DNA of 15,207 bases from a bacterium (GTDB taxonomy: Bacteria > Chloroflexota > Dormibacteria > UBA8260 > Bog-877). The DNA is taken from positions 1 through 15,207 of the forward strand of contig JAJYWT010000193.1 in the NCBI GenBank assembly GCA_021791345.1, given 5' to 3'. This document shows positions 6,469-13,470 of the stretch, one piece after another. How positions within the stretch are numbered: the stretch's first letter is position 1; each line of letters opens with the position of its first letter. The notes below the pieces were generated by a model. The model was not told the DNA's origin, made no database searches, and was given only the letters and a program-made list of their open reading frames with translations. Position numbers and translations under genes: made by a program.

Positions 6469-6639
6469 TTACCGCGATCGTATCCCCAGCACGTCCCGGA
6501 AGGCGTGTAAACCACTGGGCAATACCACCCCCGACCCGTAGAGGACCACGAGCACCACCGCCGCGACCAAAATGCAGACTGCGATGTAGCTGGCCACCGA
6601 GGGTCCCGAGGTGGGGGCGGGCAGCTTCGGTGCGGCCAA
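6469..6639 (-). CDS. Small single-pass membrane protein (56 aa), unrecognised
   Basis: Read from a TTG at 6637-6639, this frame encodes 56 residues. The order is a proline-rich lead (APKLPAPTSGPS), one strong hydrophobic helix (YIAVCILVAAVVLVVLYG, about residues 19-36), and a short basic tail ending GIRSR before TAA. No family is recognised. The start lies 3 bp after the FHA gene stop, in the same frame. A GAGGG sits about 11-15 nt upstream, so translation may be coupled; a GTG at 6597 (giving VASYIAV) is an alternative start. The composition (one clean helix flanked by polar ends) is hard to obtain by chance in a GC-rich shadow frame. The tight spacing suggests it works with the FHA protein at the membrane. 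Confidence 0.6.
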   Translation of the reverse strand: MAAPKLPAPTSGPSVASYIAVCILVAAVVLVVLYGSGVVLPSGLHAFRDVLGIRSR

Positions 6640-6642
6640 GCG

Positions 6643-7944
6643 CTAAGAGCCCTCAAATTCAGTGATCGACCAGCTGGAGTCTCCCGTCCGGACCTGCACC
6701 GAACGCCAGCGGGTCTGGCCGCCGGGTTCCCAGCTCAGCATCCGTGGCAGTCGCCGCACCACCTCCTCCCGCTGACGCGCAAGTTGAGTGGGCTCGCCAC
6801 TCCCCTCGGCTCCGAGTAGGCGGCAGCAGCGGTCCAGGGCGGCCTCCGGCGAAGCCGCCTCCACGGCGATGACGGTGCCTCCCGCCAACCGCGGCAGCGC
6901 TCGGAGCACCGTCGCCAGCTCGGAGTCGGCGACGCCCGCCATCACCAGCGGGTCGGCCGCCATGGCGATCGCCATCGACGCCTCGTCCGCTGGCGACAGC
7001 TCGCCCCACCCGCCCGGGAACCCGGGCTCGTCAGTGTCGGCGAGAAGCCACGGGCGCAGGCCGCAGCGGCGCAGCGACTCCGCGAAATCCCGCAGCACGC
7101 GACCTGGGTTTCGCCCGGCGAACAGCGCCGCGCCGCCCGCCGCCACCCAGTCGCCCACCGCTCGGCGAATGCCGTCGGTGATTGTGGGAGGCGGGACGGA
7201 GGTGACCCCCATCGTCGCCCGGCGGGCGGGCGGAGCTGCGGCGAAGTCGATGGCCAGGTCACCGACATACCCCCAGCCGGAGCTGGCGTCCTCTCCGAGT
7301 CCGAGGACCGCACGGGCGGCGACCTGGAGTTCGTCCACGTCGGACGCCGACAGAGGCGGCCCCTGGGAGGTGGTGGAGCCGGGGCGGTGGACTGTCAGGG
7401 GAGCCCCCGCCACGATGCGCACCGAGGAAGCGCCTTGTTCCAGATGAACTCGTGCCACCGGTGGTGCCCCGGTGAGGTCAGGGGCCCAGTCCAAGCCCGG
7501 CTCGGCGACGAGTGAGAGCTCACCGGATCGGGACGATGGGGGTGGAGGCACCTCCCCGGCGACGAAGGAGTCGCGCCAGTCCGTCGGGTCCCTGGGGATG
7601 GCCGCAGGGGGCGCGGGACGGCGGGACGGGGCGGGGACCAGGGTCAGCTCGACCGAGGCGACGCGCAGGGTACCCCCCACCGGAAGAACTCCCGAGCCCC
7701 CAGATGGAAGCCGGCGGCCATCGATCCAGGTGCCGTTGGCCGTATCGAGGTCGCGGACACGGACGCCCTCGGCTTCGGGATACAGCTCGCAGTGGCGCGC
7801 CGCCACTCGGCCTTGCGGATCGAGGTGGGTGACGTCGACATCCGGCACCCCGCCTGCGGGCGTGGTCCGCCCCAACACTATGGGGAACCGCTCGAGCGTC
7901 ACCGTGGCGCCGTCGGCGGCGCGCAACGCCAGCTGAGCGCTCAA
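6643..7944 (-). CDS. FHA-domain protein fused to a degenerate CpaF/GspE-type secretion ATPase domain
   Basis: A 433-residue cytosolic protein from a TTG start at 7944. Residues about 15-100 form an FHA phosphothreonine-binding fold: IVLGR (G25-R26), RVAARHCEL with H51, DLDTANGTWIDG at 65-76. The Ser that normally contacts phosphate (vSRxH) is Ala48. A Pro-rich linker (100-140) leads to a C-terminal part laid out like VirB11/CpaF/GspE ATPases. GGAALFAGRNPGRVLRD (270-286) stands where GGTGSGKTT should be. DPLVMAGVADSELATVLRAL (331-349) matches the Walker B segment DRIVVGEVRGPEA. GGTVIAVEAASPEAALDR (355-372) matches GHxGSxxTxHANSPRDAL. The lysine, Walker B acid and His-box residues are all lost, so it is probably a scaffold or regulator. 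It follows etfA by 31 bp. Confidence 0.75.
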   Translation of the reverse strand: MSAQLALRAADGATVTLERFPIVLGRTTPAGGVPDVDVTHLDPQGRVAARHCELYPEAEGVRVRDLDTANGTWIDGRRLPSGGSGVLPVGGTLRVASVELTLVPAPSRRPAPPAAIPRDPTDWRDSFVAGEVPPPPSSRSGELSLVAEPGLDWAPDLTGAPPVARVHLEQGASSVRIVAGAPLTVHRPGSTTSQGPPLSASDVDELQVAARAVLGLGEDASSGWGYVGDLAIDFAAAPPARRATMGVTSVPPPTITDGIRRAVGDWVAAGGAALFAGRNPGRVLRDFAESLRRCGLRPWLLADTDEPGFPGGWGELSPADEASMAIAMAADPLVMAGVADSELATVLRALPRLAGGTVIAVEAASPEAALDRCCRLLGAEGSGEPTQLARQREEVVRRLPRMLSWEPGGQTRWRSVQVRTGDSSWSITEFEGS

Positions 7945-7950
7945 GGCGAC

Positions 7951-7969
7951 CAGCCCGACATCCGGGCTG
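7951..7969. terminator. Intergenic hairpin between etfA and the FHA gene
   Basis: CAGCCCG at 7951-7957 pairs perfectly with CGGGCTG at 7963-7969 around a 5-nt loop. It fills most of the 31-bp gap after the etfA stop. There is no T tract, so it may only attenuate read-through or mark an RNA processing site rather than terminate fully. Confidence 0.4.
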
Positions 7970-7975
7970 ACACGC

Positions 7976-8941
7976 TCAGCCGACTCCCCGCGCCCTGAGC
8001 TCCGCGCTCAACTCCGGCAGCACCTTCACCGCATCGCCGACGATCCCGAGGTCGCTGAGTTTGAAGATGGGCGCGTCGCGATCCTTGTTGATGGCCACGA
8101 TGTGAGCCGCGCCCTTCATGCCCACGGTGTGCTGCATCGCCCCGCTGATCCCGCACGCCAGATAGACGTCCGGCTTCACCGTCTTACCGGTCTGGCCCAC
8201 CTGCCGCGAGTACGGAACCCAGCCCGCGTCCACGACAGCCCGGCTGGCTCCGACCGCTCCGTGCAAGAGCTCCGCTACCTCCTCCACGAGTCGGAAGTTG
8301 GTCGGGTCCTGGAGCCCCCGACCTCCGCTCACCACGACCCGGGCGTCCTCCAGCTTGGGTCCCGAAGCTGGAGCCACTACCGATTCGAGCCTCCGCGCTC
8401 CCCGGGGCGCGTCGGCGGGGAGTGCCACCTCCACCACCCGCGGCTCCCCTCCAGCGACCGCTTCGGCCGGGTAGGACTTTGGACGCACCAGAACGCACGG
8501 GGTCGGACCCTGGACTCGGGTGATGACGTTTTGGGTCGCACCGAAGATGGAGGTGAGCACGGTGAATCCGGCGTCGCTGGAGTTAACCGCGAGCGCGTTG
8601 GCGACCACGGTGAGCCCTAGGCGAGCCGAGAGCCGGGCGCAGATGTCCCGCCCATCGTAGGTCGCGCCGAAGAGCAGCAGGTCCGGTCGGTGGGCCAAGA
8701 CCAGGTGCGCGAGGACAGCCGCGTGCGGTTGCCCCACATGGTTGCCGTACTCGGGGGCACTCCCCAGGTAAACGGTGCTCGCCCCATACTCTCCGAGCGT
8801 CGTCTTGGCCCGCTGCGCCTGGGGGTCCAGCACCACCGCCTCGAGCTCATCCCCCAGTGCTCGAGCGCCGGACAGGACCTCCAGAGAGACCGGGCTCACC
8901 TGGTCCCCGGCCATCTCCGCGAAGACCCAGATCTTGGACAT
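7976..8941 (-). CDS. etfA: Electron transfer flavoprotein subunit alpha
   Basis: A 321-residue protein of normal length for EtfA. The N-terminal domain carries LLLFGATYDGRDICARLSAR. The C-terminal FAD domain, from about residue 205, is very clear: VVSGGRGLQDPTNFRLVEE, then VGASRAVVDAGWVPYSRQVG, QTGKTVKPDVYLACGISGAMQH, and INKDRDAPIFKLSDLGIVGD. These include the isoalloxazine-binding and adenosine-binding stretches of the family. Together with EtfB it forms the soluble FAD heterodimer that passes electrons from acyl-CoA and other dehydrogenases to ETF-quinone oxidoreductase. The ATG at 8941 lies 1 bp after the etfB stop, with AAGG about 10 nt upstream, so the two are co-translated. No ETF dehydrogenase gene or acyl-CoA dehydrogenase gene is in the window. 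Confidence 0.96.
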   Translation of the reverse strand: MSKIWVFAEMAGDQVSPVSLEVLSGARALGDELEAVVLDPQAQRAKTTLGEYGASTVYLGSAPEYGNHVGQPHAAVLAHLVLAHRPDLLLFGATYDGRDICARLSARLGLTVVANALAVNSSDAGFTVLTSIFGATQNVITRVQGPTPCVLVRPKSYPAEAVAGGEPRVVEVALPADAPRGARRLESVVAPASGPKLEDARVVVSGGRGLQDPTNFRLVEEVAELLHGAVGASRAVVDAGWVPYSRQVGQTGKTVKPDVYLACGISGAMQHTVGMKGAAHIVAINKDRDAPIFKLSDLGIVGDAVKVLPELSAELRARGVG

Positions 8942-8942
8942 C

Positions 8943-9722
8943 TCAGATGACCTTCAACTCGGCGAGATAGTCGGCGATGATCTGGGCGGCGGAGCCGTCG
9001 TCCTCGATGATCCGCCCGGCCTGGCGCTCGGGGGCGCGCTCAACGGCAATCACGGCCTGCTGGCCCAGTGCGAGCTCGACCTGCGCGGGATCCAGCCCCA
9101 GGTCGGCCAGCCCCAGGGTCTCCAGGGGCTTGGCCTTCGCCCCCATGATCCCCTTCAGGGTGGGGTAGCGAGGCTCGTTGATCCCCCCGGTCACGGTCAC
9201 GACGCAGGGGAGCCCAGCCTCGACCACATCATGTCCCTGCGGCGTCTGGCGATGAATCCGGACCAGCCCGTCGGCTAACTCCAAGTGCTTGGCGAAGGTG
9301 AGCGAGGGCCAACCCAGCAGCTCCGCCACCGCCGCCGGGACCGTGCCCGTGTAGCCGTCCGTGGACTCGGTGCATGCGACCACCATCTCGGCTCCCGAGT
9401 GGGCGACGGCAGCGGCCAGGACTCGAGCCGTGGTGAGGGCATCGGCTCCGGCCAGCCGCTCATCCAGGAGGTGGATTCCGGAGGCAGCCCCCATGGCCAT
9501 GGCCTTGCGGATGACCTCCACGGCCCGCTCACCACCCATCGAGATCGCGACCACCTCGCCGGCGCTGGACTCGGCCAGCTGCAGCCCGGCCTCGACCCCG
9601 TAGGCGTCTCCGGGGTCCAGCACCACCTCCACCCCCTCCCGTACCAATCGATGGCTGACCGGGTCGAGGGCACCGGCTCCCGACGGGTCGGGAATCTGCT
9701 TCACAAAGACCGCTACCTTCAA
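8943..9722 (-). CDS. etfB: Electron transfer flavoprotein subunit beta
   Basis: A 259-residue protein starting MKVAVFVKQIPDP, the invariant EtfB opening. It uses a TTG start (9720-9722) with GGAG about 9 nt upstream. Further family marks are VVLDPGDAYGVEAGLQLAE, DERLAGADALTTARVLAAA and the AMP-binding loop ACTESTDGYTGTVPAAVAE. The signature NEPRYPTLKGIMGAKAKPLE lies near residue 185. It binds structural AMP and supplies the docking loop that recognises partner dehydrogenases. It heads the minus-strand cluster etfB-etfA-FHA-membrane protein-HNH. A TAAGAT at 9760-9765 is a candidate -10 box. Confidence 0.96.
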   Translation of the reverse strand: MKVAVFVKQIPDPSGAGALDPVSHRLVREGVEVVLDPGDAYGVEAGLQLAESSAGEVVAISMGGERAVEVIRKAMAMGAASGIHLLDERLAGADALTTARVLAAAVAHSGAEMVVACTESTDGYTGTVPAAVAELLGWPSLTFAKHLELADGLVRIHRQTPQGHDVVEAGLPCVVTVTGGINEPRYPTLKGIMGAKAKPLETLGLADLGLDPAQVELALGQQAVIAVERAPERQAGRIIEDDGSAAQIIADYLAELKVI

Positions 9723-9759
9723 CAGCGCCCACTCCGTCTTGCGGTTGCTTCAATGGTCC

Positions 9760-9765
9760 ATCTTA
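9760..9765 (-). promoter_or_regulatory. Candidate -10 box (TAAGAT) for etfB
   Basis: On the minus strand TAAGAT lies 38 bp before the etfB TTG start and matches TATAAT at four positions. No recognisable -35 stands 16-18 bp further upstream, so this is only a candidate. Confidence 0.3.
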
Positions 9766-9810
9766 TCGGGACGCAGATCGGCCGCGGCCGGGAATGCCCG
9801 GACCCGGACG

Positions 9811-9816
9811 TATAAT
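9811..9816 (+). promoter_or_regulatory. -10 box (TATAAT) of the tRNA-Asp gene
   Basis: A perfect TATAAT, rare in DNA of this GC content, stands 56 bp before the mature tRNA-Asp 5' end. The -35 position carries no good TTGACA match. The leader between box and tRNA has GC-rich dyads (CCCCCTTGGGGG at 9825-9836), which would be trimmed off by RNase P. Confidence 0.6.
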
Positions 9817-9871
9817 CTCCAGGCCCCCTTGGGGGCGGTCGAGCCCGTTCGGGAAGAAGGGGCTCCATTCA

Positions 9872-9949
9872 GGCCCCGTGGTGTAGCTGGCCCAACACGC
9901 CACCCTGTCAAGGTGGAGATCGGCGGTTCGAATCCGCTCGGGGTCGCCA
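9872..9949 (+). tRNA. tRNA-Asp (anticodon GTC)
   Basis: A full cloverleaf. Acceptor GGCCCCG (9872-9878) pairs with CGGGGTC (9939-9945, one G-U), with discriminator G9946 and an encoded CCA at 9947-9949. The D stem is GTGT/ACAC. The anticodon stem CCACC/GGTGG encloses loop CTGTCAA with anticodon GTC at 9907-9909. The T arm GGCGG/CCGCT encloses TTCGAAT. G discriminator and GTC anticodon both fit tRNA-Asp. Confidence 0.95.
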
Positions 9950-10166
9950 GCTTGTCGTCGTGGAGGCCAGGCGGGCGTGCCAACCGAGTGGGCCCCGGCT
10001 GGGAGGAAGGGGGCTTGCGGCTACCCACTGGTCCTGACGGAATCCGGTGCCTATCACCAGCGCGGTGACGGACGTCGTACCCAGGTTCAGCCGGCGACCG
10101 GAGATCCGCCCCTGAGATCGTCCCGCGAAGGGGGTAGCTTGTGGCCAGGAGACCGCTCGGCCATGG

Positions 10167-10949
10167 ATGACTAGCATGGCCTGGATGTCGGTGCATCCCC
10201 ACGCCTATGCCGGTTTCTCCAGCGCGGCGGCGAGCTATGAGCGCGGGCGCCCCGGCTATCCGCCGGCGGCCGTCAGCTGGCTGGTGGGGCAGCTGGACCT
10301 GGGGCCGGGGCGGACCGTGCTGGACCTGGGGGCCGGCACCGGCAAGTTGACCAGGGAGCTGGTGCCCACAGGAGCGTCGGTGTTGGCGCTGGAGCCGGTC
10401 CCGGAGATGGCGGCCGTGCTGCAACGGTCCGCGCCCTCGGCCCGGGTGGTCACCGCCACCGCCGCCGCCACCGGCCTGGAGACCCACTCGGTTGATGCCG
10501 CCACAGCGGCTCAGGCCTTCCATTGGTTCAGTGACGAGCCGAGTCTGCGGGAGATCCATCGAGTCCTGGTCCCCGGCGGCCCTCTGGGGCTGATCTGGAA
10601 CCACCGGGACACCAGCGCTCGGCTGTGGGCGGCGATCGAAGAGGTCGTCGAGCCTCACCGCCATGGCGAGCCCACCTACAGGGACCGGAAGTGGGCGGCG
10701 GCGCTGGCAGCGAGCGACCTCTTCGGCGATCCGCTGGGCCGGGTCTTCGAGCACAGCCAGGAGCTGGCGCTGGAGCAGCTGGTGGACCGGGTGGCCTCGA
10801 TAAGCTTCATCGCCATCCTGGACGCAGAGACGCGCCAGCAGGTGGCAGAGCAAGTTCTGGCCCTGGGCAGAGCCGCGCTGGCGAGATCGGGCGGGCATTT
10901 GGCGCTGGCGTACCGCACCGAGGTGTGGGTCACCCGTGCCATCCCCTGA
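10167..10949 (+). CDS. Class I SAM-dependent methyltransferase (Methyltransf_11 type)
   Basis: A 260-residue protein. Residues 14-30 (AYAGFSSAAASYERGRPGYP) are the usual lead of this family. SAM motif I is TVLDLGAGTGKLTREL (about 50-65), motif II VLALEPVPEMAAVLQ, motif III SVDAATAAQAFHWFSDEPSL, and motif IV REIHRVLVPGGPLGLIWNHRD. The substrate cannot be inferred; relatives act on small molecules. Three in-frame ATGs (10167, 10176, 10185) are possible and none has a strong ribosome site. The family motif allows the shortest, MSVHPHAYAGF. The 3' end overlaps the next gene by 14 nt, so the two are probably co-transcribed and coupled. It lies 217 bp after tRNA-Asp. Confidence 0.85.
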   Translation: MTSMAWMSVHPHAYAGFSSAAASYERGRPGYPPAAVSWLVGQLDLGPGRTVLDLGAGTGKLTRELVPTGASVLALEPVPEMAAVLQRSAPSARVVTATAAATGLETHSVDAATAAQAFHWFSDEPSLREIHRVLVPGGPLGLIWNHRDTSARLWAAIEEVVEPHRHGEPTYRDRKWAAALAASDLFGDPLGRVFEHSQELALEQLVDRVASISFIAILDAETRQQVAEQVLALGRAALARSGGHLALAYRTEVWVTRAIP

Positions 10950-11343
10950 CCGCACCCCCCTCTCCTCACCGCTGCCCAAGGCGTTCCTGGAGCGGCTGGC
11001 AAGCGGTGAGGAGGTGCTGGTCTCGTCTCGCGGGCGCGGCCACACCGGCTCGGTGCGGATGTGGTTCGCGATCTCCCCGCGGGGCTACGTGTACCTGCTC
11101 ACCCCGGCCTTCAGCCTCAAGGCCCAGCGCTGGCGGGAAGACCCTTGGGTCAGGTTGATGATCCCTGGGGAGGGGATGAGCGTGGTCGGTCATGTCCGGT
11201 CGATCGGGATGGAGGAAGTCGGTGACGACCTGCCGCTGATCCTCAGCCGATTCGCGCTGGCTGGGGCCGTCACCGCCGAAGCCCTGACCTGGATGCTCGA
11301 GTCCGGCTCGCACCTGCTGCTGCGGGTGGAGGCCAACGACTAG
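10936..11343 (+). CDS. Pyridoxamine-phosphate-oxidase-like split-barrel protein (PPOX class)
   Basis: A 135-residue protein with the split beta-barrel pattern of flavin/F420-binding PPOX proteins. LPKAFLERLASGEEVLVSSRGRGHTGSVRMWFAI leads into SPRGYVYLLTPAFSLKAQRWREDPWVRLMI, matching the usual xTxxxxGxPrxxPvwf...yl.t..ss.K.rnlrrdPrv layout. The lysine in SLKAQRW sits at the common cofactor-phosphate contact. The C-terminal half (VVGHVRSIG...AEALTWMLESGSH) is weaker. The GTG at 10936 lies inside the end of the methyltransferase gene, with GAGGT about 11 nt upstream. Cofactor and substrate are unknown. Its TAG stop shares CTAG with the stop of the opposite-strand M20 gene. Confidence 0.72.
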   Translation: MPSPDRTPLSSPLPKAFLERLASGEEVLVSSRGRGHTGSVRMWFAISPRGYVYLLTPAFSLKAQRWREDPWVRLMIPGEGMSVVGHVRSIGMEEVGDDLPLILSRFALAGAVTAEALTWMLESGSHLLLRVEAND

Positions 11344-12662
11344 AGCTGCTCCCGGTCCGCCGCCAAGGTTGCCCTGAGCAACGCCCTAGTGCCGTCAGCC
11401 ACCTGGTCCGCCGCGGTCCATTCCTCCGGGCAGTGGCTGCGACCACCGTGGGAGGGGACGAAAAGCATCCCCATCGGTGCGATCCGCGCCAGATGCGCGG
11501 CATCGTGGCTGGCGCCTGACTCCAGCTCCATGGCAGTAACCCCCATATCGTCCACGGCTCCCCGCAGCAGCTCGCGCAAGCGGGGGTCGCACGGGACTGG
11601 GGGCTCGCGGGAGAGCCAGCCCACCCCGGCCTCGACCGCTCTGGCGCTGGCGACCTGAGCCACCACCTGTTCCAATGTCTCGCCCTGCTCGCGCAACCAC
11701 CTAGCACTGGTGCTCCGCATCTCCACTACGAGCTGGGCCGAGGCGGGGATGACGTTCGCCGCGTTCGGCTGAACCACGATCCTCCCGGTGGTCGCGACCC
11801 CGCGTTCCTCCTTCCCGCGCCGGCCGAGGCTCTCCACTCCCAACACGACCTCGGCAGCCGCCACCAGGGCGTCATGACGATCGCTCATGGCGGTCGTGCC
11901 GGCGTGGTCGGCCGCTCCCACAAGATCGATTACCGCCCTGGCGATGCCGACGATGGCCGTCACCACCCCCAGCCGTGAACCCGCCTGCTCCAGCCCTCTG
12001 CCCTGCTCGATGTGGAGCTCTAGATATGCGTGGACCGACCCCTGATGCCAACGCGCTGAGGCGATGTTGGCGGGGTCTGAGCCCGCGGCCTCCAGCGCAT
12101 CGGCGAGGGTGCGCCCCGAGTCATCCCGTAACCCGAGGTGTTCTTGGGTCAGGTGCCCAGTCACGGCGCGACTCCCGACGCAGCTCAGGCCGAAGTCGTT
12201 CGGTTCCTCGCCGAGGAAGTCCACCACCCACAGGGGGTGCCGCAGGGAGGAGCCTGCTAGGCAGCGGGCCACCTCGACTCCCGCGGCAACCCCAACCATG
12301 CCATCGAAGCGCCCCCCGCCGGCGACGGTGTCGGTGTGCGAGCCGATGACCAGGGCGGGCAGCGCCGGGTCGGTCCCCGCAAGCTCGCCTATGAGGTTGC
12401 CCACCGCGTCACGCCTCACCCGCAGCCCTGCCCGCTCCATCAGGGTCGCGACCAGCGTCCGAGACTGCCGGTACGGGTCCGTGAAGACCCTCCGGGTCCA
12501 GCCTGGAAGCCCCGGTTCCACGTGCTCGGCCAGCGCCATCAGGTCGCCCCACACCCGCTCCTCGGTCACCTTGGCGGAGAGCTCGTCGGAGGTTGTGGCA
12601 GGCACGGTCGCAACCGTACCAGCAAGCTCGGCTTGTCGGCGCGACCACCGAACTGCTTTCAT
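11340..12662 (-). CDS. Zn-dependent amidohydrolase, M20 family (allantoate amidohydrolase / N-carbamoyl-L-amino-acid hydrolase type)
   Basis: About 440 residues; family members have 400-430. Metal-site motifs are all present: GSHTDTVAGGGRFDGMVGV (H109, D120), FLGEEPNDFG (E152-E153), LELHIEQGRGLE (H217), and near the C-terminus SGASHDAAHL and PSHGGRSHCPEEW (H410). The middle part, HAGTTAMSDRHDALVAAAE, is the dimerisation-domain signature. Such enzymes cleave N-carbamoyl or ureido bonds in purine or pyrimidine and hydantoin breakdown; exact substrate not resolvable. Family similarity begins near VTEERVWGDLMALAEH (residue 32), so a GTG at 12569 is a realistic start. The ATG at 12662 is the longest option and would overlap the divergent HD gene start. 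Confidence 0.9.
   Translation of the reverse strand: MKAVRWSRRQAELAGTVATVPATTSDELSAKVTEERVWGDLMALAEHVEPGLPGWTRRVFTDPYRQSRTLVATLMERAGLRVRRDAVGNLIGELAGTDPALPALVIGSHTDTVAGGGRFDGMVGVAAGVEVARCLAGSSLRHPLWVVDFLGEEPNDFGLSCVGSRAVTGHLTQEHLGLRDDSGRTLADALEAAGSDPANIASARWHQGSVHAYLELHIEQGRGLEQAGSRLGVVTAIVGIARAVIDLVGAADHAGTTAMSDRHDALVAAAEVVLGVESLGRRGKEERGVATTGRIVVQPNAANVIPASAQLVVEMRSTSARWLREQGETLEQVVAQVASARAVEAGVGWLSREPPVPCDPRLRELLRGAVDDMGVTAMELESGASHDAAHLARIAPMGMLFVPSHGGRSHCPEEWTAADQVADGTRALLRATLAADREQL
12604..12617. promoter_or_regulatory. Operator-like dyad between the M20 and HD genes
   Basis: ACGGT-CGCA-ACCGT is a 5-4-5 inverted repeat lying 44 bp before the HD gene start. It is also upstream of the M20 gene if that gene starts at the GTG at 12569. 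The position suits a shared divergent regulatory site; no promoter boxes are obvious. Confidence 0.3.
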
Positions 12663-13221
12663 GATGGTGATGCCTGACCGCAGTGACGCGCTTGCCCTGC
12701 TCTATGAGCACACCAAGGGGGATAGCCTTCGCCGCCATGGCCTTGCCGTGGAGGCGGTGATGCGGCTGGCGGCCGCCAGAGTCGGCGGGGATGTCGAAGA
12801 GTGGGGCATCACCGGCCTGCTGCATGATTTCGACTACGAGGCTCACCCGAATGAGCATCCGTTCTGGGGCCGCCCGGTCCTGGAGCAGCACGGATACTCG
12901 GAGGAGGTCGTGCTCGCCATCCAGGGGCACGCGAACTTCAGCGGGGTCCCACGCGAGCTGCCGATGGCCAGGTGGCTGTTCGCGCTGGACGAGCTCACCG
13001 GGTTCGTCATGGCGGTCGCCATGGTGCAGCCGGGCCGCGAGGTGGCGCGGGTGCAGTACCCGTCGGTACGCAAGAAGTTGAAGGACAAGGCGTTCGCGCG
13101 CAGCGTCAGCCGCGATGACATCCAGCAGGGGTCGAGCGAGCTCGGGGTTGAGGTGGAGGAGCTGGTCCCCTTGGTGGTGGCCGGTCTCACCCCCCTGGCC
13201 GCCGAGCTGGGACTGAGCTGA
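12661..13221 (+). CDS. HD-domain metal-dependent phosphohydrolase family protein
   Basis: A 186-residue protein of a widespread stand-alone HD family. It opens with RSDALALLYEHTKGDSLRRHGLAVEAVM, the histidine being the first metal ligand. It then has WGITGLLHDFDYEAHPNEHP (the HD pair), VVLAIQGHANF, and LFALDELTGFVMAVAMV supplying the final Asp. The later VRKKLKDKAFARSVSRDDI is typical of the family. The activity is presumably nucleotide or phosphate-ester hydrolysis; no substrate is known. ATGs at 12661, 12664 and 12670 are all possible; homologous sequence starts around MPDRSDAL (12670). None has a clear ribosome site, so the transcript may be leaderless or nearly so. It diverges from the M20 gene. 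Confidence 0.86.
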   Translation: MMVMPDRSDALALLYEHTKGDSLRRHGLAVEAVMRLAAARVGGDVEEWGITGLLHDFDYEAHPNEHPFWGRPVLEQHGYSEEVVLAIQGHANFSGVPRELPMARWLFALDELTGFVMAVAMVQPGREVARVQYPSVRKKLKDKAFARSVSRDDIQQGSSELGVEVEELVPLVVAGLTPLAAELGLS

Positions 13222-13348
13222 GTGCATCGTCGGCCGGTTCGGCGGTCGCGAACTGGAAGAGCACCGCGCCGCCGGGGCGCAGGGACGGCGTAGGCGGCGG
13301 AGGTCGGGACGGCGACCGGTGAGGGCCGACTGGCCGGTTCGGTTTGCC

Positions 13349-13354
13349 TATACT
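13349..13354 (+). promoter_or_regulatory. -10 box (TATACT) of the tRNA-Ser gene
   Basis: TATACT stands 17 bp before the mature 5' end of tRNA-Ser, in an otherwise GC-rich spacer. It matches TATAAT at five of six positions. No clear -35 was found. Confidence 0.5.
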
Positions 13355-13370
13355 CGGAGCGACCCATATT

Positions 13371-13463
13371 GGGGAGGTGGCTGAGTGGCCGAAAGCGCCC
13401 GCCTGCTAAGCGGGTGACGGGGCTTAACCTCGTCCGAGGGTTCGAATCCCTCCCTTCCCGCCA
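13371..13463 (+). tRNA. tRNA-Ser (anticodon GCT)
   Basis: A class II tRNA. Acceptor GGGGAGG (13371-13377) pairs with CCTTCCC (13453-13459, one G-U), with discriminator G13460 and CCA encoded at 13461-13463. The anticodon stem around CTGCTAA gives anticodon GCT. A long variable arm (GACGGGGCTTAACCTCGTC region) follows, as expected for serine. The T arm is GAGGG-TTCGAAT-CCCTC. It reads AGC/AGU codons. Confidence 0.95.
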
Positions 13464-13470
13464 GATTGGG

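Noticed and set aside
9285..9815. Long plus-strand open frame opposite etfB
   Set aside because: A shadow of the very well conserved etfB coding frame; no domain and no ribosome site.
13222..13330. Minus-strand reading LRPGGAVLFQFATAEPADD, similar to a methyltransferase post-motif segment
   Set aside because: Only about 20 residues resemble the family, with no start, glycine motif or continuation. Possibly a gene scar, but too short to support.
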